A stretch of DNA of 11,093 nucleotides from Rickettsiales bacterium (lineage in GTDB: Bacteria > Pseudomonadota > Alphaproteobacteria > Rickettsiales > UBA1997), in NCBI GenBank assembly GCA_947441875.1, contig CANEUR010000016.1, forward strand, positions 1 through 11,093, written 5' to 3'. A program made the position numbers and the translations under genes. A model generated the notes under the pieces. That model had not been told where the DNA came from. It did not search any database and worked only from the letters and a program-made list of their open reading frames with translations. This document shows, piece by piece, positions 1 to 6,831 of the stretch (positions are counted from its first letter, which is position 1; each line of letters starts with the position of its first letter).

Positions 1-245
1 AAATAGACAAACTTAATGAATTATTGCCAAAAGAAGATAGATTACCAACATCAGAAACAGAAAAATATGATGAAGAAGAGAAAAAGAAAATAATAAACAA
101 AGCACTAGATTTTCTTGGTTTTGAAAAAGGATATTTTTCAACAACTGTAAAGTCAACAGAAGAAGAAAAGCCAAAAACAAGTGTATGGGGCTGTTGTGCT
201 CAACCTTCTGTAAGCAATGAAGAATTGGTTGTTGGTGGTAGATAG
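1..245 (+). CDS. 3' end of an unrecognised protein (5' end outside the window)
   Basis: The frame is open from the window edge (first whole codon at position 3) to a TAG at 243-245, giving 80 visible residues. A TTG at 24 could be read as a start, but nothing marks it as one and the open frame upstream argues for a gene cut by the edge. The visible part is very hydrophilic: an acidic/lysine stretch (YDEEEKKKIINKALDFLGFE) that may form a helix, a second Glu/Lys run, then a short tail with a WGCC cysteine pair and a Gly-Arg end. I see no membrane segment or known domain. It is the only plus-strand gene and runs convergently toward alaS'. A terminator-like hairpin on its strand lies at 481-515, with repeat copy 1 in between. 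I do not recognise the family and suggest no function. Confidence 0.6.
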   Translation, partial: IDKLNELLPKEDRLPTSETEKYDEEEKKKIINKALDFLGFEKGYFSTTVKSTEEEKPKTSVWGCCAQPSVSNEELVVGGR

Positions 246-294
246 TTAAAAATTATTATCTCAAAACAAATCAGTTGTGTTTTACTGCCTATTC

Positions 295-462
295 TGAGAC
301 TGTTGCATCAGTAATTTGTTTTAATTTTTTACTATGTTTTCATGTAAGAAATTTTAGCTATTTTTAGCTTCATATTCAACATATTAAGCTAAAAATAGTT
401 GCAATTTATACCAAAAATGGCAAATAAAGTAAAACATAATTAGTGATGTAACGGTTCTTTCA
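295..462. repeat. Copy 1 of a ~170-bp palindromic MITE-like element
   Basis: The element ends in imperfect terminal inverted repeats. The left one (300-323, reading CTGTTGCATCAGTAATTTG) matches the reverse complement of 430-454 at about 21 of 24 aligned positions with one 1-bp gap. Inside lies a hairpin whose arms are 349-375 and 380-407, with a perfect 13-bp core (358-370 against 386-398). Positions 348-462 are repeated in the same orientation at 6640-6754 with about 12 mismatches in 115 bp. No coding capacity is visible, so it would be non-autonomous. The outer boundaries are approximate and I could not identify a target-site duplication. It sits in the convergent gap between the left-edge gene and alaS'. 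Confidence 0.75.
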
Positions 463-480
463 TCTAGCTTTATTTCATTT

Positions 481-515
481 GGTAGATTTTTTTAAAGTAT
501 TCTACCGTTTTTTTA
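481..515 (+). terminator. Possible Rho-independent terminator, plus strand
   Basis: GGTAGA (481-486) can pair with TCTACC (501-506) around a 14-base AT-rich loop, and the stem is followed by G and seven T. The orientation fits a plus-strand transcript, presumably that of the gene ending at 245, about 235 bp upstream. The stem is only 6 bp, so the hairpin is modest. Read on the minus strand it has no T tract after the stem and so does not suit alaS'. Confidence 0.4.
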
Positions 516-562
516 TCTTGTTTATAATGATTTTTTCTTGGTATTAGTTATATATAGTATGT

Positions 563-2593
563 TTAAAGATGGGAATTGGTATTATTCGTTAAAACTTTAA
601 CTATAAAATCAAGAGCTTGAGTAGTTTTGTTAGAATCACAGCCAGATCCCATCGCTAAATCTTTTTTACCGCCACCACCTTTACCTTGTAAAATTTCTAC
701 AACATTGCCAATATTTTGCCCAGCATCAAAATTAGCCACCGAACTTGTTAACAAAACATTAACTTTACTATTATTTTCGATACCAAAAAAAACAATAACT
801 GCTGGCATATGAACTTGATTTGATTTTTGATAAATACTTAAAATATTGCGTAAATCGGCGATTGAAGCATTATGAAAAGTTTGATGAATCAAATAATAAT
901 TAGCAAAATTTTGAATGTTAGTATTAACAATACTTTGTTGCCAAAGTTGTTGTTTTAGCTGGAGAATTTCTTTATCTTTTTGTTTTTGTTGCTGTAAAAA
1001 ATCAATTCCAATTTGATTAGTTTTTTGCAAAACTAATGTAGTTGCTTGTTGTTGAGTATGATGAATAATATTTTCTTGATTTTCATCGATGAAAAAACTA
1101 TTGTCATCAAAACCAACTTTATTTGATAAAAACTGACTTTCGGCAATTTTTGCTTCTTCAAATTGTTGTTTGATTTTTAAAGAATCAAGCAAGGCATAAA
1201 GTTTTTGCTCTTGCAATTTTAAATGTTGCAGAGCATAAAAACCAGTTTTTGCGGTAATTCTTCTGATGCCAGAAGCAATACCGTTTTCATTGATTATTTT
1301 AAATAAACCAATATTACCAGTGTTAGCAACATGGGTTCCCCCGCATAACTCGTGCGATTGCCCCATTTGCACCACTCGAACTGTATCGGCATATTTTTCG
1401 CCAAAAAGAGCTTCGGCACCTTCTTGTTTTGCCTGCTCCAAGCTCGTTATTTTAGTTTGCACAGGAGAATTTTGCCTGATGTAAAAATTTATTAACTCTT
1501 CTATTTGTTGCAATTCTAGATGATTTACCGCTCTGTTAAAATTAAAATCAAAAGTGAGCTGATGCGCATCGACATTTGAACCTTTTTGAGTAATGGCATT
1601 GCCTAAAACTTGCTTTAAAGCCTTGTGTAAAAGATGAGTAGCAGAATGATTTTGAGCTCGAAGTTGGCGATTTCTCTGATTTACCAAGGTTGTCACTTGA
1701 TTTCCTACTGCAAATTTTCCAACTCCACAAGCAACTAAATGCAAAAATAAACCACCTGCCACTTTTTTGGTTTCTTTAATATCAAGATAGCTTGATAATT
1801 TTTGATAACTAAGATTTTCTTGATAATTTTCTTGTAAAATAATGTTGCCATCATCGCCTTTCTGCCCACCAGAAGTAGCATAAAATGAAGTGTTGTCTAA
1901 AATTATGGCGATTTGTTGGGAGTTTTCTTGATTAAGATTAATATTTTCTACCAATTTATTGCCCACCAAAATTCCTAAAATTGTTGCTTTAGCAATAGTT
2001 GAAGTATGATAGCAATTTTGTGTGTTGCCAAATTGTTGTTGTAAAGCAAAAAATATAGCATCTTCAGCCTGTTCGCCACTACCTATCCAGCTATTTTTGG
2101 CTTTTTCTTTTTGTTGTTGCATGGCTTGCTCAAACTCTTGCAAATTAACCGTAATGTTTTTTTCTTGACATATTTGCTGAGTTAAATCAAGCGGAAAACC
2201 ATAAGTATCGTAAAGTTTAAAAGCAACTTCGCCTGATAATTGTTGATTGATTATTTGAGTTTCATCAAGTATTTTTAAGCCTTTTTCAAGTGTTTCTAAA
2301 AATTTTTGTTCTTCAAAAAATAAAGTGTTAGTGATGGTATCTTTTGCTCTTATTAACTCTGGATAAGCCTCGCCCATTTCGGCAATTAAAGTATCAACCA
2401 ATAAATGCATTAGCGGTTTTTTTTTGCCAAAATTATAGCACTGCAACATTGCTCTACGCATAATTCGACGTAGCACATAACCCCTACCTTCGTTGCTTGG
2501 CAAAATACCATCGGCAATTAAAAAACAAGAAGAACGAAGATGATCGGCGATAATTTTAAATTGTGGATTTATAGACAAATTGTTGGCAAGCAT
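563..2593 (-). pseudogene. alaS: 5'-truncated alanyl-tRNA synthetase: mid, editing and C-Ala regions only
   Basis: AlaRS charges tRNA-Ala in the cytoplasm and is usually about 870-880 residues. This frame gives only about 676 from the first ATG (2593). Homology starts at IADHLRSS..LIADGILPSNEGRGYVLRRIMRRAM, which in the Rickettsia enzyme lies some 270 residues in, so class II motifs 1-3 and the whole adenylation core are missing. What remains looks sound. The tRNA-binding middle region includes SGEVAFKLYDTYGFPLDLT. The editing domain has HSATH (codons at 1634-1648) and CGGTH (1331-1345), which supply the four zinc ligands. A Gln-rich coiled-coil linker and the glycine-rich C-Ala end (GKGGGGKKDLAMGSG) follow, with no internal stop or frameshift. 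The frame opens at 2653 inside the transporter gene; a TTG at 2650 could also start it. It could be a decaying gene, a separate AlaRS subunit completed by an N-terminal half elsewhere, a trans-editing protein, or an assembly join. Confidence 0.85.
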
Positions 2594-2603
2594 ATTTAAC
2601 AAG

Positions 2604-3488
2604 TTATTTAAAAATTTTGTGGTAAAAAAAATCAAGCGAAAGAGCGACAATAATTAATAACAAACCAATAGTACTGATAAGTTGAAATTGATAATTTTCA
2701 AAAAAACTCGAAACTGCAAGAGCAATAGCAGGATAAACCAAGGCGGTATAATTAGCTTTAGCAGTGCCAATTTTTTGGATTAAGTAATACAAACACACAA
2801 AAGCTAAAATTGAAGCAAAGAAAATTTGATAAATCAACGAACCAACATAAGAATAGCTAGAATCAAAATTAAATTTATAACCCAAAACCAAGCTATAACA
2901 CAAAAAATAAATAGCCCCAAATGCCGCAGCAAAAGAAATAGTAGTAAAGAGCGGAGTATGATTTTTTTTACTGTTGCAGGCCACCAAATAATTACCAAAC
3001 GAAAAAACCAACATCATTAAAAAAGCATAAACAAAGCCAATTATTGGCAAGCCACTATTATTTTGCAAAACTTTTGGCAAAATAAAAAAAGCCAAACCAA
3101 TGGTGCCAATAAAACCACTTAATAAAATTTTTTTACTAATTTTATGACCATCAAGCCAAGCTTTTATTAACTCAGAGCTAATTACCGACAAACTAAAAAT
3201 AACTGCAATAATACCACTTGGAATAATTTTAGTAGTATGATAACCAATAAAAAAATTTAACGAAAAATTACAAAGAGCAATAAATAACAGATAAATAAAT
3301 TCGTTTTTTTTTAGTTTTAGCCTAGTTTTGGTAAAAAAACAAACCGCAAACATAATGATTGAAACTGCAAAAAAACGATAAAATAAAGATATTTCTGGTG
3401 CAACAAGTTGAGTTGAGATTTGCAATTTCATTGCAAACCAACTAAAACCCCAAGCTAAACACATTCCGATAAATGCTAAAATAATCAT
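2604..3488 (-). CDS. EamA/DMT-family membrane transporter
   Basis: The 294-residue protein is almost wholly hydrophobic, with about ten predicted membrane segments in two similar halves, as in the drug/metabolite transporter (EamA, RhaT-like) family. Family-like features are the opening MIILAFIGMCLAWGFSWFAMK, an ISLFYRFFAVSIIMF second helix, a short hydrophilic loop after TM2, and a closing SSFFENYQFQLISTIGLLLII helix. The substrate cannot be told from sequence; relatives export or import amino acids, nucleotides or S-adenosylmethionine, so importing host metabolites is a guess. Its ATG overlaps the RNase J stop by one base (TAATG), suggesting translational coupling. The last residues after the final helix are odd because they overlap the beginning of the truncated alaS frame by about 50 bp, so the very C-terminus may be a product of the same rearrangement. 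Confidence 0.85.
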   Translation of the reverse strand: MIILAFIGMCLAWGFSWFAMKLQISTQLVAPEISLFYRFFAVSIIMFAVCFFTKTRLKLKKNEFIYLLFIALCNFSLNFFIGYHTTKIIPSGIIAVIFSLSVISSELIKAWLDGHKISKKILLSGFIGTIGLAFFILPKVLQNNSGLPIIGFVYAFLMMLVFSFGNYLVACNSKKNHTPLFTTISFAAAFGAIYFLCYSLVLGYKFNFDSSYSYVGSLIYQIFFASILAFVCLYYLIQKIGTAKANYTALVYPAIALAVSSFFENYQFQLISTIGLLLIIVALSLDFFYHKIFK

Positions 3489-5224
3489 TATTTTTCTATG
3501 ATGATGTTAATTTCAAGAACTGGTTTTTTACCCATTAAATCGTTAAAAATTTTTAATAATTTGCTTCTGATAGATTTTTCGAGTTCTTGCACTATTTTTG
3601 AGTAATCAAATGATTTTTTCTTTTTTAAAAAATTAAAAGAAAAAGAGCTTTCATCGAATTTCACCTCTTTTGCTTTACCTCTTAATAAAGAATCGAGTTC
3701 TTTGTAAATTAAATCGGTGGTAAATTTATCTTGTTTTAAATTATAAGAACCAACACAAATTATTTTGGATTGTTTTTGCCGAGCTAAATATTTATCGAGG
3801 TGTAAAGCAACAAAAACCGCCCCACTATCTTGGAGTTTTTTGCGTTCTCTAATGATTTCGCAGTTTAAATCAAGCAACTGTTTGCCATCAACTCCTAAAT
3901 AACCAGACTTAACAAAACCTACTGATGTAGAACTATTAGGATTTTGTGAGTTAATGTTAATTACCAAGCCATTTTCGGCTTGAATGATTTTTGGCACACC
4001 GCACTCAAGAGCTAACTCGCAATGTGTTTTAGTGTGAATAAACTCGCCATGCACAGGAATGGCAATTTGCGGTTTTGCCAAATCATACATAATACGCAAT
4101 TCTGCCTGTGAAGGATGCCCTGAAACATGCACAAAATGATCTTTTTCAGTCATGACATCGATTTGTTTTTTTGCTAATAAATCGAATAATTCGAATATTT
4201 TTTTTTCGTTACCTGGAATGATTTTAGAGGAAAAAATCATTAAATCGCCCTTGCTAAAATGAATAACAGGATGAGAATTAGTGGCAATTTTTCGCACTGC
4301 AGCCATAGGCTCACCTTGACAACCTGTGCAAATAACTAACACTTCGTTTTTATTATAAAGCTTTAACTCTCTTTCAGAAATAAAATGACAATTTTCAAAA
4401 TCATAGCCACTTTTTTTACCCACTTCATAAAGCCGATGCAATGAAAAACCAGCTAAAATAACTTTTCGACCAATTTCGGTGGCAATTTTGGCAATAGTAT
4501 GAATTCGCGCTAAATTAGAAGCAAAAGTAGTAACTCCAATAATGCCTTGCCTGTTAAGCATTAAAGATTTTAAAGACATATAAAGCTCTCCTTCTGAACG
4601 AGAATGCCCAGGATTGATGGCATTAGTTGAGTCGCACACCATAGCTAAAATTTGGTTGCTATCACCATAAGCTTTTATGGTAGCAAGATCGCTAGGCTTG
4701 CCTACTACTGGGTCTGGGTCGAGCTTCCAATCTCCAGTATGTAAAATATTGCCAACTTGTGTTTTGATAAGCACTGCTTGCATTTCGGGCACAGAATGGG
4801 TAAGACCAATAAACTCTAGTTCAAAAGGGTTTAATTTAAGATTTTTACCAGTAATTTTATGTAACGGAACCTCTTTGGCAAATTTAGTTTCAGACAATTT
4901 GCTTTGCAAAAAATTAATAGCAAAATTACTAGCATAAATAGGGGTTTGTAATTCTGGCCACAAATGCACCACAGCCCCTAGATGATCTTCGTGAATATGT
5001 GTAATTACCAAGCCAAGCAAATTTTTTTTAATTTGTTGTAAAAAAGAAATATCAGGCACCATCATTGAAACACCAGGCACATCGTAAGCAAAACCAACAC
5101 CACAATCTATCATTAGCCACTTGCCGTTTAGATGATATAAATTAAGATTCATGCCAATTTCATTTGCACCACCAAGTGGTAAAAAGAGCAAATCTTGCTG
5201 ATGGTTTTTTAAGTTAAAATTCAT
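3488..5224 (-). CDS. rnj: Ribonuclease J
   Basis: RNase J is a metallo-beta-lactamase/beta-CASP ribonuclease with endonuclease and 5'-3' exonuclease activity, used in mRNA decay and RNA maturation in the cytoplasm. The protein is about 578 residues, usual for the alphaproteobacterial form. It opens with LLFLPLGGANEIGMNLN and has the zinc motif THIHEDH (His76, His78, Asp80, His81), then HTGDWKLDPDP, CDSTNA, GHSRSEGEL, the beta-CASP motif region VICTGCQGEP and HVSGHPSQAEL, and IPVHGE. A C-terminal region of about 130 residues follows. I chose the ATG at 5224 because family members begin just before this LLFLPLGG block. The in-frame ATG at 5263 would add 13 residues inside bioB. With the 5224 start, 10 bp separate it from the bioB stop. 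It is followed by the transporter with a one-base overlap. Alphaproteobacteria often place rnj beside the biotin ligase gene birA; here the neighbour is bioB instead. Confidence 0.95.
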   Translation of the reverse strand: MNFNLKNHQQDLLFLPLGGANEIGMNLNLYHLNGKWLMIDCGVGFAYDVPGVSMMVPDISFLQQIKKNLLGLVITHIHEDHLGAVVHLWPELQTPIYASNFAINFLQSKLSETKFAKEVPLHKITGKNLKLNPFELEFIGLTHSVPEMQAVLIKTQVGNILHTGDWKLDPDPVVGKPSDLATIKAYGDSNQILAMVCDSTNAINPGHSRSEGELYMSLKSLMLNRQGIIGVTTFASNLARIHTIAKIATEIGRKVILAGFSLHRLYEVGKKSGYDFENCHFISERELKLYNKNEVLVICTGCQGEPMAAVRKIATNSHPVIHFSKGDLMIFSSKIIPGNEKKIFELFDLLAKKQIDVMTEKDHFVHVSGHPSQAELRIMYDLAKPQIAIPVHGEFIHTKTHCELALECGVPKIIQAENGLVININSQNPNSSTSVGFVKSGYLGVDGKQLLDLNCEIIRERKKLQDSGAVFVALHLDKYLARQKQSKIICVGSYNLKQDKFTTDLIYKELDSLLRGKAKEVKFDESSFSFNFLKKKKSFDYSKIVQELEKSIRSKLLKIFNDLMGKKPVLEINIIIEK

Positions 5225-5234
5225 ATCTTGTGTT

Positions 5235-6239
5235 TTAAACAGTGTTGATGCCAAGTTTAGCAAATAATTTTTGATCTTTTTGAGTTTGCGGATTATTAGT
5301 GGTTAATAATTTTTCGCCGTAAAAAATAGAATTAGCACCAGCAAAAAAGCATAAAGCTTGAGTTTGTTCATTCATTTGTTCTCGCCCTGCTGAAAGCCTA
5401 ATTTTGCTTTTTGGCATTAAAATTCGAGCAACAGCAATAGTTTTGATAAACTCAAAGTGATCAAAATCAGCCACATTTTCAAGTGGAGTGCCAGCAACTT
5501 TTACCAACATGTTAATTGGCACCGACTCAGGTGGAGTTGGTAAATTAGCCAAAACTAGCAACATTTTTGCTCTATCTAAACGCGTTTCACCCATGCCAAC
5601 AATGCCACCAGAACACACATTTAAACCAGCATCACGCACATTTTGAAGAGTTTCTAAACGATCATTAAAATTTCTAGTAGTAATAATTTGCTCATAAAAC
5701 TCTGGTGAAGAATCGATGTTATGATTATAATAATCAAGCCCAGCTTCTTTTAAAGCAAGGCTCTGTTTTGCGGTAAGCATACCAAGAGTCATGCAGGTTT
5801 CAAGACCAAGTTTTTTTACTTCAGTAATAATTTCACAAATATTTTGCACATCACGATTGTGTAAACTTCGCCAAGCTGCCCCCATACAAAATCTGGAAGC
5901 CCCACTTTGCTTGGCAGAAACTGCAGCCTCTTTGATAGTTGCAAGGCTTAATAAAGCCTGTTTTTCTAAACCAGTGTTGTAGTGCGCAGATTGTGGGCAA
6001 TATTTACAATTTTCAGGGCAAGAGCCAGTTTTAATGCTAAGTAAAGTGCTAATTTGCACCTCATTTTGGTTTTGATGTTGACGATGAACTTGAGCAGCTT
6101 TAAACAACAAATCATTAAAAGGTAAATCAAACAACTCTAAAACTTCTTGCAATTGCTGGTTATTAATGCTAGATGAATCAGATTTTTGATTAAACTCTTG
6201 TTGTATATCTTGGCAAAAGCTATTGTTTTGTTGGTGCAT
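5235..6239 (-). CDS. bioB: Biotin synthase (radical SAM)
   Basis: BioB inserts sulfur into dethiobiotin to give biotin, using a radical-SAM [4Fe-4S] cluster and a sacrificial [2Fe-2S] cluster. The 334-residue protein carries CPENCKYCPQS (Cys74, Cys78, Cys81) for the first cluster, and Cys118 (RFCMGAAWR), Cys149 (LETCMTLG), Cys209 (NVCSGGIVGMGE) and the arginine of LSAGREQM (about 281) for the second. YNHNIDSSPEFY and the FFAGANSIFYGEKLLTT end are also typical. Each ligand sits 21 residues later than in the E. coli enzyme because of a Gln/Asn/Ser-rich N-terminal extension. There is no other Met before the conserved QVHRQH block, so the start is uncertain in that stretch. All catalytic ligands are present, so it should be active. 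ybaB lies 10 bp upstream. No bioA, bioD, bioF or birA is in view, and no BirA-type operator was recognised. Confidence 0.97.
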   Translation of the reverse strand: MHQQNNSFCQDIQQEFNQKSDSSSINNQQLQEVLELFDLPFNDLLFKAAQVHRQHQNQNEVQISTLLSIKTGSCPENCKYCPQSAHYNTGLEKQALLSLATIKEAAVSAKQSGASRFCMGAAWRSLHNRDVQNICEIITEVKKLGLETCMTLGMLTAKQSLALKEAGLDYYNHNIDSSPEFYEQIITTRNFNDRLETLQNVRDAGLNVCSGGIVGMGETRLDRAKMLLVLANLPTPPESVPINMLVKVAGTPLENVADFDHFEFIKTIAVARILMPKSKIRLSAGREQMNEQTQALCFFAGANSIFYGEKLLTTNNPQTQKDQKLFAKLGINTV

Positions 6240-6249
6240 AATTTTTGAG

Positions 6250-6564
6250 TTAAAATTTAAAACCCGGAGGTAATGGCATGCCAGCGGTAGCAGATTTTAG
6301 CATATCGCTTGATTGATCGTCGGAATTTTTTTTGGCATCATTAAAAGCAGCAATTATCAGATCTTCGAGAACTTCTTTTTCATCAATAACAATCAAACTA
6401 GGATCGATAGTGATTTTTTTTGCTACCCCTGCTCCATTAATTAATACTTTTACCAAGCCACCACCAGCAGAGCCAGTGAACTCTTTACTAGAAAAATCGT
6501 CTTGTATTTTTTTCATTTTATCTTGCATTTGTTGCGCTTGCTTCATTAAAGATTTGATATCCAT
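6250..6564 (-). CDS. ybaB: YbaB/EbfC-family nucleoid-associated protein
   Basis: This 104-residue protein matches the YbaB/EbfC family of small dimeric DNA-binding proteins. It has an N-terminal helix MDIKSLMKQAQQMQDKMKKI, a GSAGGGLVKVLINGAG strand-turn-strand block, a DEKEVLEDLIIAAFNDA helix, and the ending MPLPPGFKF. Members bind DNA with little specificity and are thought to act as nucleoid proteins or regulators. In most bacteria the gene lies between dnaX and recR; here it heads a run with bioB (10 bp downstream), so the usual recombination context is lost. Its upstream region is occupied by repeat copy 2, which holds a good -10 hexamer about 33 bp before the ATG. No strong ribosome-binding site is evident. 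Confidence 0.93.
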   Translation of the reverse strand: MDIKSLMKQAQQMQDKMKKIQDDFSSKEFTGSAGGGLVKVLINGAGVAKKITIDPSLIVIDEKEVLEDLIIAAFNDAKKNSDDQSSDMLKSATAGMPLPPGFKF

Positions 6565-6580
6565 AGTGTTTTAAATTAAG

Positions 6581-6754
6581 TTAATCAATGAACTAAATTA
6601 TATTTTACAATAATTTTAAAAGCTAGCAAAAAATTAGTAGAAATTTTAGCTATTTTTAGCCTCATATTAAACATATTAAGCTAAAAATAGTTGAAATCTA
6701 TACCAAAAATGGTAAATAAAATAAAATATAATTAGTGGTGCAACAGTTGCTTCA
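6581..6754. repeat. Copy 2 of the palindromic MITE-like element
   Basis: Positions 6640-6754 repeat 348-462 in the same orientation at about 90% identity, including the internal hairpin (arms near 6641-6667 and 6672-6699; one mismatch in the 13-bp core). The right terminal repeat (about 6722-6746), reverse-complemented, reads ACTGTTGCACCACTAATTAT and matches the left terminus of copy 1. The left terminus of copy 2 is degenerate: ACTAAATTATATTTTA (6592-6607) still matches the inner part of the right terminus, but the outer part does not. The spacing between left terminus and hairpin is about 8 bp longer than in copy 1. The left boundary is therefore approximate. The element fills most of the 267-bp gap between ybaB and the upstream gene, and the rest of that gap (6755-6831) shows nothing I recognise. 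Confidence 0.72.
6597..6602 (-). promoter_or_regulatory. Candidate -10 box of the ybaB-bioB-rnj-eamA unit
   Basis: On the minus strand this reads TATAAT, a perfect sigma-70 -10 hexamer, placed about 33 bp before the ybaB ATG at 6564. No good -35 lies at 16-18 bp; the nearest resemblance, TTGCTA, is about 21 bp upstream, which is too far for a strong site. TATAAT is frequent by chance in such AT-rich DNA. The position in the only gap upstream of this gene run is the main support. Confidence 0.4.
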
Positions 6755-6831
6755 GGAGTAATCTTTTCGCTTTCTTCAGTAGTAATGCTAAAAATCTATT
6801 TCATCGCTAAATTTTCAATAATGGAGTAGAG

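Noticed and set aside
263..330. AAAACAAAT (263-271) pairing with ATTTGTTTT (314-322) before a T run, as a terminator
   Set aside because: The stem is entirely A/T-rich, the loop is over 40 bases, and its right arm is part of the repeat's terminus. It is more likely chance or a degenerate extra terminus.
349..407. Internal hairpin of the repeat as a small RNA or tRNA-like gene
   Set aside because: It is a plain AT-rich palindrome with no tRNA arms or conserved RNA motif, and its recurrence inside a bounded repeat explains it.
1548..1730. Minus-strand 60-residue frame within alaS'
   Set aside because: It is an alternative frame inside the conserved editing domain coding sequence and has no features of its own.
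2594..2650. TTG at 2650 as the start of the alaS fragment
   Set aside because: It lies inside the transporter gene with no visible ribosome-binding site, and the residues it adds are only weakly AlaRS-like. The ATG at 2593, just after the transporter stop, is simpler, though neither is proven.
4677..4937. Plus-strand open frame opposite RNase J (and similar ones at 627, 1266, 2826, 5791, 6332, 6932 and 7709)
   Set aside because: Each lies wholly antisense to a well-supported gene, and the translations show no family features.
5225..5263. ATG at 5263 as the RNase J start
   Set aside because: It would overlap the end of bioB and add 13 residues before the point where RNase J proteins normally begin. 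The ATG at 5224 fits the family better.
295..6754. The two repeats as a CRISPR array or phage attachment sites
   Set aside because: There are only two copies 6.3 kb apart with housekeeping genes between them, and no spacers, cas genes, integrase or phage genes.
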